Shown here: piece by piece, positions 1-5,074 of the stretch
Layout of the letters: each line of letters opens with the position of its first letter
Position numbering within the stretch: position 1 is the first letter of the stretch
Assembly (NCBI GenBank): GCA_001311585.1
Contig: BBBN01000106.1
Coordinates: 1-5,879 of the forward strand
Length of the DNA stretch: 5,879 nucleotides
Source: Thermus sp. JCM 17653
GTDB taxonomy: Bacteria; Deinococcota; Deinococci; Deinococcales; Thermaceae
Reading direction: 5' to 3'
Made by a program: the position numbers and the translations under genes
The notes under the pieces: generated by a model
Databases searched by the model: none
What the model saw: the letters and a program-made list of their open reading frames with translations, nothing else
Told to the model about the DNA's origin: nothing

Positions 1-1
1 C

Positions 2-1378
2 CCTTTGCCCCGTTCGCCCGGCGACCGGAGCCTAGGGAACGTCGAAGTCCCTAAAGCCCCTCCTGGAAGCCTGAAGCCCCCGAGGCCCTGGCCTTACTTC
101 GCCTACTGGACCCTTCCCCCGGAGGCCCTGAGCCCGGAGGACCTCCAGGCCTACGGGGAGGACCTAAGGGCCCGGGGGCACCGCCCCGAGCTCTTCTTCG
201 GCCAGGAAGGGGTGCGGCGCATGGCCGAAGCCGCCCGCGCCCTAAGCGCCCAGGACCCGGAAAAGTCCTGGCGGCTCACCGAGGCCCTCCTTCGCTACAC
301 CCCGCTTTTCCCGGGCTCGCTGGACTTTTTCCTGGAGCGGGCGGAGGCCCTCGAGGCCCAGGGCCAGCCCGCCAGGCCCTCAGGCTGCGGGAGGCCGTCC
401 CATACCTCCAGGCCTGGAGTCCCCCGGACCTCTCCTTCCTACCCCAGGGGCTCTACGTCCTGGGCCTGGCCTACCTGGCCCTCCTGGCCTACCTCCTCCT
501 CTACTACCTCCCGGCCCAGCTCCAGGACCTCGAGGCGCTGGGGGGCTTCCTCGGGGGGTACTTCCGCCACCCCCTCCTGCGCCTCCGCCACCTGAGCCTG
601 GCCTACGCCAGCCTGGGGGAAAGGGTCCTGGCCTTCGCCCTCCTTCTCCTCTTGGGCGGGGCGGGGCTCCTGTACGGCCTGGACCAGCGCGCCCGCGCCG
701 CCCTCGCCCTTCCCCCCTGGACCGGGGCACCTTGCGCACCCTCGAGGCCCAGGCCTGGCTTCGGGAACAGCCCCCTCTGCCCGAGGTGAAGGCCCTTTTG
801 GGCTACGCCCTCCTCCCGGAAAACCCCAAGGAGGCCAAAGGGCTTCTGGAAGGAGCGAACCTCCCCTTCGCCTTGGCCTTAGGGGAAACGGGCCTCCCCC
901 AGGCCTACGCCAAGGCCCCCTTTGACGGCCCCATCCGCTCCGCCCTGGGCCTGGGGGAGGACCCCTGGGGCGGGCGGGAGCCAGGGCCTAGCCTCCGCAC
1001 CCTCTACGCCGTTTTGCTTCGGGTGGAGTTCTTCCATCTGCGGGAAGACTTCCTCAAAGGGGTAAGCCAGCTTCCCCTTCCCCTGCCGGAAAGGGCCCGG
1101 CCCTGGGCGGCCCTGGGCTTTTTCCTGCTCCTCCTCTACCACCTCCTGACCTTCCTTCTCCCCCGGCGCAGGAAGGAACCTCCCCCCTCCTGGCCCTGGG
1201 GGTGCGCCTTTTGGTGCCGGGAAGCCTGGGCTTTTCCGGGGGGCTTGGCCTCCTCCTCCTCCTCCTCGCCGCCTTCGGCCTCCTAAGGCTCCTCCAGGGC
1301 CAGGGCCCTGGATTTCTCCTTTTGGCCTACGCCCTTCACCTCCTTTTCCTGATAGGCTCCTGGAGGAGGTTACCATGA
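2..1378 (+). CDS. Unrecognised multi-pass membrane protein with TPR-like helices (5' partial, three frame breaks)
   Basis: I do not recognise this family. The reading frame is open at the window edge, with a TTG at 5 but no Shine-Dalgarno site, so the start is probably upstream. Joining four segments (2-~367, ~367-717, ~717-1187, ~1187-1378) gives about 458 residues. The N-terminal soluble part has TPR-like amphipathic helices (SWRLTEALLRY, LFPGSLDFFLERAEALEAQG, QALRLREAVPYLQAW). Next come two probable membrane helices (around 450-520 and 630-680), a second soluble helical part (LEAQAWLREQPPLPEVKALL, then ENPKEAKGLLEGANLPFALA), one membrane helix near 1108-1162, and two more near the C-terminus, including a six-leucine run. 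The stop overlaps the next ATG (ATGA at 1375-1378), so it is probably cotranscribed with the aldolase. The first ~25 codons are less GC-biased than the rest and may not be coding. The frame breaks probably reflect sequencing indels. The function is unknown, and a Bat-type TPR membrane protein is only a loose guess. Confidence 0.6.
362..375 (+). other. Frame break 1 in the membrane protein gene
   Basis: The frame moves as if one base were missing. One extra C among the CCC or CC runs near 368-373 joins EALEAQGQ to QALRLREAVPYL without a stop. The exact base cannot be fixed from the sequence alone. Confidence 0.6.
712..717 (+). other. Frame break 2 in the membrane protein gene (C6 run)
   Basis: A run of six C's, where seven would join ALALPP to LDRGTLRTLEAQAW in one frame. 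The signature is a one-base homopolymer contraction. Confidence 0.65.
1182..1187 (+). other. Frame break 3 in the membrane protein gene (C6 run)
   Basis: Another run of six C's, where seven would join the PRRRKEPPP segment to LLALGVRLLVPG. The continued frame ends exactly at the TGA overlapping the aldolase ATG, which supports the correction. Confidence 0.7.
1250..1267 (+). repeat. (CTC)6 trinucleotide repeat encoding six leucines
   Basis: Six consecutive CTC codons lie in a membrane helix of the unrecognised membrane protein, in the frame read after the third break. A change of repeat number would keep the frame and only lengthen or shorten the hydrophobic helix. Confidence 0.8.
1362..1369 (+). 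promoter_or_regulatory. Shine-Dalgarno site of the aldolase gene
   Basis: GGAGGAGG ends five bases before the ATG at 1375. This is a near-ideal match to the anti-Shine-Dalgarno end of 16S rRNA. It lies inside the last codons (Trp-Arg-Arg) of the upstream membrane protein gene, and it fixes the start despite the ATGA overlap. Confidence 0.85.
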
Positions 1379-2226
1379 TCCTGCCCCCCATCCCCACCCC
1401 CTTCGACCGGGAAGGCCGCCTGGACACGGGGGCCTTCCGCGCCTTGGCCGAGGCTTTGGAACCCCTGGTGGACGGCCTCCTCGTCTACGGCTCCAACGGG
1501 GAAGGGGTCCACCTTACCCCGGAGGAACGGGCCCGGGGCCTCCGGGCCCTTAGGCCCAGAAAGCCCTTCCTCGTGGGCCTCATGGAAGAGACCCTGGCCC
1601 AGGCGGAAGGGGCCCTGGAGGAAGCCAAGGCGGCGGGGGCCATGGCCCTCCTCGCCACCCCGCCCCGCTACTACCACGGAAGCCTCGGGGAAGGGCTCCT
1701 CCGCTACTACCAGGCCCTGGCGGAGAGGATGCCCCTTTTCCTCTACCACGTGCCCCAGAACACCAAGGTGGACCTGCCCCTCGAGGCGGTGGAGACCCTG
1801 GCCCGGCACCCCCGGATCCAGGGCGTCAAGGACTCCAGCGGGGACCTAAGCCGGATCGCCTTCTACCAGGCCCGCCTGAGGGATTTCCGGGTCTACACGG
1901 GCCACGCCCCCACCTTCCTGGGGGCCTTGGCCCTTGGGAGCGGAAGGGGGGATCCTGGCGGCGGCCAACCTCGCCCCCCGGGCTTACCGCGCCCTTCTGG
2001 AACACTTCCGCTCAGGGCGGCTAGCGGAGGCCCAGGCCCTGCAAAAGAAGCTCTTTCCCCTAGGGGACCTCCTGGCCAAAGGGGGCGTGCCCCTCCTCAA
2101 GCAGGCCCTCCGGTACCTGGGCCTGCCCGCGGGCTACCCCAGACCCCCCTACCCGGCGGAAAGCCCCTTTGGGAGAGGTTCCTCCCCGTGCTGGAGGGCC
2201 TAAAGGAGGAAGGATGGGTTCTCTAG
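1375..2226 (+). CDS. DapA-superfamily class I aldolase, HOGA1-like (4-hydroxy-2-oxoglutarate aldolase candidate)
   Basis: This is a Schiff-base (class I) lyase of the dihydrodipicolinate synthase/N-acetylneuraminate lyase superfamily, about 284 residues once two frame breaks are corrected, which is the normal length. Visible landmarks are the N-terminal PPIPTPFD, the substrate loop GSNGEG (Ser40, Asn41), PPRYYHG (Tyr100), LFLYHVPQNT (Tyr124), and the catalytic lysine in GVKDSSGD (Lys152, Ser154). After the first break come GAEGGI and then GYPRPPYP near the C-terminus. The loop is GSNGE rather than the GTTGE usual in DapA. VPQNTKVDLP, HPRIQGVKDSSGD and the final GW-L also resemble human HOGA1 as I remember it, which splits 4-hydroxy-2-oxoglutarate into pyruvate and glyoxylate. 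The ATG at 1375 has a perfect Shine-Dalgarno site (1362-1369) and overlaps the previous stop. The enzyme is cytoplasmic. The frame slips by one extra base near 1934-1945 and returns through one missing C at 2164-2167. The superfamily is certain; the substrate is inferred. Confidence 0.85.
   Translation: MILPPIPTPFDREGRLDTGAFRALAEALEPLVDGLLVYGSNGEGVHLTPEERARGLRALRPRKPFLVGLMEETLAQAEGALEEAKAAGAMALLATPPRYYHGSLGEGLLRYYQALAERMPLFLYHVPQNTKVDLPLEAVETLARHPRIQGVKDSSGDLSRIAFYQARLRDFRVYTGHAPTFLGALALGSGRGDPGGGQPRPPGLPRPSGTLPLRAASGGPGPAKEALSPRGPPGQRGRAPPQAGPPVPGPARGLPQTPLPGGKPLWERFLPVLEGLKEEGWVL
1934..1945 (+). other. Frame break 4 in the aldolase gene (one extra base)
   Basis: Removing one base here, most simply a T at 1934-1935 or one of the nearby G's, joins FLGALALG to AEGGILAAANLAP, the GA-(D/E)-GGI motif expected at this place in the family. 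Confidence 0.75.
2164..2167 (+). other. Frame break 5 in the aldolase gene (C4 run)
   Basis: One extra C turns the tail into PAESPLWERFLPVLEG and restores the original frame up to the TAG at 2224-2226, giving a normal C-terminus. Confidence 0.7.
2203..2209 (+). promoter_or_regulatory. Shine-Dalgarno site of the lipoprotein gene
   Basis: AAGGAGG lies four bases before the ATG at 2214, inside the aldolase coding region (Lys-Glu-Glu codons). It selects the ATG that begins the lipoprotein signal peptide over the in-frame TTG at 2169. Confidence 0.8.
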
Positions 2227-2888
2227 CGCGAAGGCTTGGGCTTCTCCTCCTCGGCCTTTGGGCCCTCGCCGCCTGCGCCCCAAGGCCCCTGCCTCCCGAG
2301 GCCCGCTACCTGGGGGCGGAGCTTAGGGGCCTGGAGCTTTCCCCCGAACCCGCCCTCCTTTTGGAGGTGCGGGTGGCCTTCCACAACCCCAACCCCTTCC
2401 CCCTCCCCCTCGCGGCCTTCGGGGCGCGGCTTCGGGTGGGGGAGGTGGCGGTGCCCTTGGACCTCAGCCTGCCTCCCGGAAAGAAGGAGGCCCTTCTCCC
2501 GGTGCGCCTCACGCCCAAGGAGGCCTTGGCCACGGCCCAAGCCCTCCTCTCCCCGGAAGGGGTGGAGGTGGCTTTGGAGGGCCGGACCCTGGGCCAGGAC
2601 CTCACCTTCTTCAAGGCCCGTCTCGCCTTCCCCTTAGAGCCCGTAAGGGTGCGCCGGGCCGGGGTGAACCTCTTCCTGGAAAACCCGAACCCCTTCCCCC
2701 TCCGGGCCGAGGGTACCCTGGTGTTCTTGGGGCAACGCCTTTCCGTGCGGGCGGACCTCCCGGCGAGGGGGGAGGCGAGGCTCCAGGCGGTGGGCCTGAG
2801 GCCGGGGCTGGAAAGGGGAAGGAGGCGGCTGGAGCTTCGCCTCGAGGTCCCGGGTTTCCTCAGCCAGACCTTGGTCCTGGACCTCTAG
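2214..2888 (+). CDS. Lipoprotein with two tandem LEA14/WHy-type domains
   Basis: This 224-residue gene is uninterrupted. The N-terminus is a lipoprotein signal: Arg6-Arg7, a leucine-rich core, and the lipobox LAAC with Cys21 as the expected lipidated residue, so the protein should be membrane-anchored outside the cytoplasm. The mature part carries two similar beta-rich units. Each centres on NPNPFPL (residues 58-64 and 157-163), the characteristic N-P-N-P turn of LEA14/WHy (water stress and hypersensitive response) domains, and is followed by a hydrophobic strand pattern. I chose the ATG at 2214 because AAGGAGG at 2203-2209 lies just upstream and because the signal peptide begins there; the in-frame TTG at 2169 would add 15 charged residues before it. 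It overlaps the aldolase 3' end by 13 bp, suggesting translational coupling. LEA14/WHy proteins are linked to desiccation and stress protection, but the role in bacteria is not settled. Its stop shares CTAG with the converging cdd gene. Confidence 0.85.
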   Translation: MGSLARRLGLLLLGLWALAACAPRPLPPEARYLGAELRGLELSPEPALLLEVRVAFHNPNPFPLPLAAFGARLRVGEVAVPLDLSLPPGKKEALLPVRLTPKEALATAQALLSPEGVEVALEGRTLGQDLTFFKARLAFPLEPVRVRRAGVNLFLENPNPFPLRAEGTLVFLGQRLSVRADLPARGEARLQAVGLRPGLERGRRRLELRLEVPGFLSQTLVLDL

Positions 2889-2891
2889 AGG
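2882..2891. other. Palindrome in which two convergent genes share their stop codons
   Basis: CCTCTAGAGG is a perfect 10-bp palindrome. Its CTAG (2885-2888) gives TAG on the plus strand (2886-2888, lipoprotein gene) and TAG on the minus strand (2885-2887, cdd). There is no room for an intergenic terminator, and no long hairpin with a T tail is visible here. Confidence 0.8.
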
Positions 2892-3249
2892 CGGAAGGCC
2901 AGGGGGAGGAGGGCCCCCAAGGTGGTGCGCACCTCCTCCTCGGGCCCGTGGAGGACCACCTCCGCCTCGGGCCCCCCGAACTCCATGAGGACCTGCCGGC
3001 ACCCCCCGCACGGGGGATGGGGCCCTGGGGGCTATAGATGTGCACCCGTTCTAGCCGCCTTTTGCCCGCCAGGACCATGGCCGCCACGGCGTTCCGTTCG
3101 GCGCACTGGGAGAGGGGGAAGGAGGCGTTTTCCACGTTGACCCCGAGGAACGCCTCCCCTTCCGCTTCCACCAGGGCCACCACGGGAAACCCCGAATAGG
3201 GGGCGTAGGCCCGCCCCACGTGAGCCTTCAGGATCTCCTTAATCCCCAT
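2885..3249 (-). CDS. cdd: Cytidine deaminase (one frame break)
   Basis: Cytosolic zinc enzyme of pyrimidine salvage that hydrolyses cytidine and deoxycytidine to uridine and deoxyuridine plus ammonia. Corrected, it is 121 residues, slightly short for the tetrameric class (about 130). Conserved elements are AYAPYSGFPV (residues 14-23), the nucleoside-binding NVENASF (38-44), CAERNAV with zinc ligand Cys49 and catalytic Glu51, and, in the next frame, PCGGCRQ with zinc ligands Cys81 and Cys84 followed by VLMEFG. The frame breaks between the two zinc motifs at a G5 run (plus strand 3012-3016). One extra base there restores IPPCGGCRQ and runs to the TAG at 2885-2887. Without it, the enzyme would lack two of three zinc-ligand cysteines. 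The ATG at 3249 lies inside the last codons of the upstream CorC-like gene (11 bp overlap) and follows a GGTGGAG Shine-Dalgarno-like sequence, so the two are probably cotranscribed and translationally coupled. Confidence 0.88.
3012..3016 (-). other. Frame break 6 in cdd (G5 on plus, C5 in coding strand)
   Basis: One extra base gives IPPCGGCRQ, restoring both zinc-binding cysteines. As written the strand encodes IPRAGGAG, which no cytidine deaminase would have at this place. Confidence 0.85.
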
Positions 3250-4562
3250 GCTCCACCAGCCGCTCCACCCGCACCCGCTCTATCCGCCTTTGGTCGGCGC
3301 TCTCCACCACGAAGCGGAAGCCCTGCCAGGCCACGCTCTCCCCCACGCTGGGGATGCGCCCGAACTGCTCGTAGAGGAAGCCGGAGAGGGTGTCGTACTC
3401 CCCCTCGGGGAGCTCCACCCCCAAGGCCTCGGAGACCTCGTCTATGGGGGTCTGGGCCTGGATGGAAAGGGTCCCGTCGGGGAGGCGCTTGATGGGAGCG
3501 TCCTCGGGCTCGTCGGTCTCGTCGTAGATCTCCCCCACGATCTCCTCCATGACGTCCTCCAGGGTCACGAGGCCCGCCGTGCCCCCGAACTCGTCCACCA
3601 CGATGGCCAGGTGCACCTTGCGGCGCCTGAGCTCCTTGAGGAGGGTCCAGGCGTCCATGTTCTCGGGGACGAAGTAGGGGGGGTGGGCGATGGAGGCCAC
3701 GGTGCGCCGCTTCAGGTCCTCCTCGCAGTAGTAGGTGAGGAGGTCCTGGGCGTAGGCCACCCCCACGATGTGGTCCACGCTCTCCCGGTAGACGGGCACC
3801 CGGCTGTAGCGGTGCTCGCGGAAGAGGTGGAGGAAGTCCTCCAGGGTGGCCTCGGCCTCTATGGCCACCATCTCCACCCGGGGGGTCATGATCTCCCGCA
3901 CCGGGGTCTCCTCCAGCTCCAGGATGGAGTGGATCATCTCCTCCTCCTGGGCCTCGATGGTGCCCGCCTCCTCCGCCCCCGCCAGGATGAGCTTGAGCTC
4001 CTCCTCCGAGACCAGGGAAGCATCCCGGGGCTCGAGGCCCAAGAGGCGAAGGAGGGTCCCCGAAACGAAGCTAAAAAAAACGGCCCACGGGGTAGAGGAG
4101 GACGGAGAGGAAGTAGATGGGCCAGGCCGCCAGCCGGGCCACGGCCACCGCATGGTGCACCGCCAAGGACTTGGGGGTGATCTCGCCGAAGAAGAGGATG
4201 AGGAAGGTCATGACCCCGGTGGCCACCCCCACCCCCGCCGAGCCGAAGGCTTCCGTGGCGAGCTCCGTCACCAGGGCAGTGGCGGCGATGTTCACCAGGT
4301 TGTTGCCCACCAGGATGGTGGTGAGGAAGCGGGTGATGTCCTGGGCCAGGAGGCGGAAGGGCCCGCCTTTAGCCTCGGCCAGCTCCTTGAGCTTCCAGGG
4401 GTAAAGGGCGGTGAAGGCGGTCTCGCTGGCGGAGAAGGCGGCGGAAAGGAAGAGGAGGCCGGCCAGAGAGAGGATTTCCAGGGGGCTTGGCGTTGGGGAC
4501 TGGGCCAGGGCTAGGGAGCCGAAGGGCAGGAGGAAGAGCCACCGACTGGGAGGTCTGTCCAT
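3239..4562 (-). CDS. CNNM/CorC-type membrane protein: DUF21, CBS pair, CorC_HlyC domain (frame break at T8 run)
   Basis: A homologue of CorC/CorB/CNNM proteins, often annotated 'hemolysin', which are linked to Mg2+ or Co2+ transport in the inner membrane. Corrected length is 440 residues, normal for the family. Residues ~28-163 form the DUF21 transmembrane domain with SASETA (44-49), VGNNLVN (85-91) and FGEITPK (125-131). CBS motifs start at EIMTPRVEM (~223-231), with RYSRVPVY and IVGVAYAQDLL, and a second unit has AIVVDEFGGTAGLVTLEDV. The C-terminal CorC_HlyC domain includes DTLSGFLYEQFGRIP. I prefer the ATG at 4562. It has AAAGGTGAT just upstream, whereas the ATG at 4577 lacks a Shine-Dalgarno site and overlaps a plausible -10 box. 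The frame breaks between DUF21 and the CBS pair in a run of eight T's (coding strand). With seven, the protein reads GRFFSFVSG and continues. It is the first gene of an operon with cdd. Confidence 0.88.
4073..4080 (-). other. T8 run (coding strand) where the CorC-like frame breaks
   Basis: The plus strand has A8, read as T8 by the minus-strand gene. As written, the frame reads Gly-Arg-Phe-Phe-stop. With seven T's it reads Gly-Arg-Phe-Phe-Ser-Phe-Val and continues into the CBS domains. It stands out as a long A/T run in this GC-rich window. It may be a sequencing insertion or a slippage site. Confidence 0.7.
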
Positions 4563-4566
4563 ATCA

Positions 4567-4590
4567 CCTTTCGCCATTGTACACGAAAGG
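4567..4590. promoter_or_regulatory. Perfect inverted repeat around the corC-side -10 box; candidate MarR operator
   Basis: CCTTTCG at 4567-4573 and CGAAAGG at 4584-4590 form a perfect 7-bp inverted repeat with a 10-bp spacer that contains the minus-strand TACAAT box. The total of 24 bp is in the range of a MarR dimer site, and binding there would block the corC-side promoter. The arm next to corC also supplies AAAGG of its ribosome binding site, so some of the similarity may reflect that role. Confidence 0.45.
4576..4581 (-). promoter_or_regulatory. Candidate -10 box for the CorC-like/cdd operon
   Basis: On the minus strand this reads TACAAT, one mismatch from TATAAT. A start about seven bases downstream would give a leader of only a few bases before the ATG at 4562, including part of AAAGGTGAT. 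No good -35 hexamer is visible 16-18 bp upstream, so the promoter is weak or depends on another factor. The box overlaps the alternative ATG at 4577, which argues against that start. Confidence 0.5.
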
Positions 4591-4611
4591 GTGGCCCAGC
4601 CCCCGTTTTCC

Positions 4612-4638
4612 CCTTTAGGTTTGTGTATAGTTGAAAGG
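4612..4638. promoter_or_regulatory. Related CCTTT...AAAGG element around the marR-side -10 box
   Basis: CCTTT at 4612-4616 and AAAGG at 4634-4638 flank the plus-strand TATAGT with a 17-bp spacer. The core TGTATAGT resembles TGTACAAT of the other arm read on the minus strand. The arms are shorter and the spacing differs from the first element, so this may be a weaker second operator for autoregulation or a chance match. Confidence 0.35.
4626..4631 (+). promoter_or_regulatory. Candidate -10 box for marR and the efflux gene
   Basis: TATAGT lies nine bases before the ATG at 4640, so transcription starting six to eight bases downstream would begin at or next to the start codon, a leaderless arrangement. 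The AAAGG at 4634-4638 is only one base from the ATG, too close to act as a normal ribosome binding site. A -35 element is not obvious. Confidence 0.5.
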
Positions 4639-4639
4639 T

Positions 4640-5074
4640 ATGAACGGACCCCCTGCCCCCCTGGTGCAAGAGCTTTCCCAGCTGGGCTACACCCTCATGC
4701 GCCTCCTCCTGGCCCAGGCCAAGGAGGCCTTCGCCCAAGAGGGCCTCTCCCTCTTGCAGGCCGAGGTCCTGCGCCTGGTGAAAGGAGGGGTCAGCGCCCC
4801 TTCCCGCCTGGCGGAGCACCTGGAGGTCCAGCCCTCCCAGGTCTCCCACCTCCTGGCCTCCCTGGAGGAAGGGGGCCTCCTGGCCCGGGAGCTGGACCCC
4901 GTGGACCGCAGGCGGGTCCACCTCCGCCTCACCCAGAGGGGCCTGGAGGTGGCGAGGAGGCTCGAGGCCGCCTGGCTTTCCCTCTTCGGCCAGCGCCTGG
5001 CCCGCCTGGAAGCCCCTGAGCTCCTCCTCTTCCGCGACCTCCTGCGGAAGCTCACGGGGGGGGAGGATGCGTAA
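4640..5074 (+). CDS. MarR-family transcriptional regulator
   Basis: A 144-residue winged helix-turn-helix protein of the usual MarR length, with no frame break. After two N-terminal dimerisation helices comes the HTH at ~53-75 (APSRLAEHLEVQPSQVSHLL), then LEEGGLLAREL and the wing DPVDRRRVHLRLTQRG (86-101), which carries the family's D-x-R-x(3)-L-x-L-T-x(2)-G pattern. A leucine-rich C-terminal helix completes the dimer interface. MarR proteins usually repress an adjacent efflux gene and themselves, and release DNA on binding small phenolic or lipophilic ligands. Here the gene overlaps a TolC-like gene by 8 bp and faces the CorC-like operon across a 77-bp gap, so it may control both. The ATG at 4640 sits about 9 bases after a TATAGT -10 box, suggesting a leaderless mRNA. 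An in-frame TTG at 4631 is an unlikely alternative because it overlaps that box. The ligand is not predictable. Confidence 0.88.
   Translation: MNGPPAPLVQELSQLGYTLMRLLLAQAKEAFAQEGLSLLQAEVLRLVKGGVSAPSRLAEHLEVQPSQVSHLLASLEEGGLLARELDPVDRRRVHLRLTQRGLEVARRLEAAWLSLFGQRLARLEAPELLLFRDLLRKLTGGEDA

Noticed and set aside
33..53. Small inverted repeat TAGGGA...TCCCTA near the window start
   Set aside because: The 6-bp arms with a nine-base loop are weak, with no T tail or nearby gene boundary; likely chance.
879..1809. Long minus-strand open frames opposite the membrane protein and aldolase genes
   Set aside because: Their composition is Gly/Pro/Arg-rich and low in complexity, they lack start signals, and they lie antisense to frames with clear membrane helices or aldolase motifs.
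3239..4153. Reading the CBS half of the CorC-like gene as an independent soluble protein
   Set aside because: The frame before the T8 run encodes an implausible Pro/Ser-rich leader, there is no Shine-Dalgarno site or ATG near the boundary, and the DUF21 half directly precedes it as in the usual one-protein family.
3248..4180. A 310-codon open frame on the plus strand opposite the CorC-like gene
   Set aside because: It is rich in His, Gly, Leu and Val with no domain pattern, and lies exactly antisense to a well-supported gene; GC-rich coding DNA commonly gives such shadows.
4577..4577. ATG at 4577 as the start of the CorC-like gene
   Set aside because: It lies within the candidate -10 box and has no ribosome binding site; the ATG at 4562 has AAAGGTGAT just upstream.
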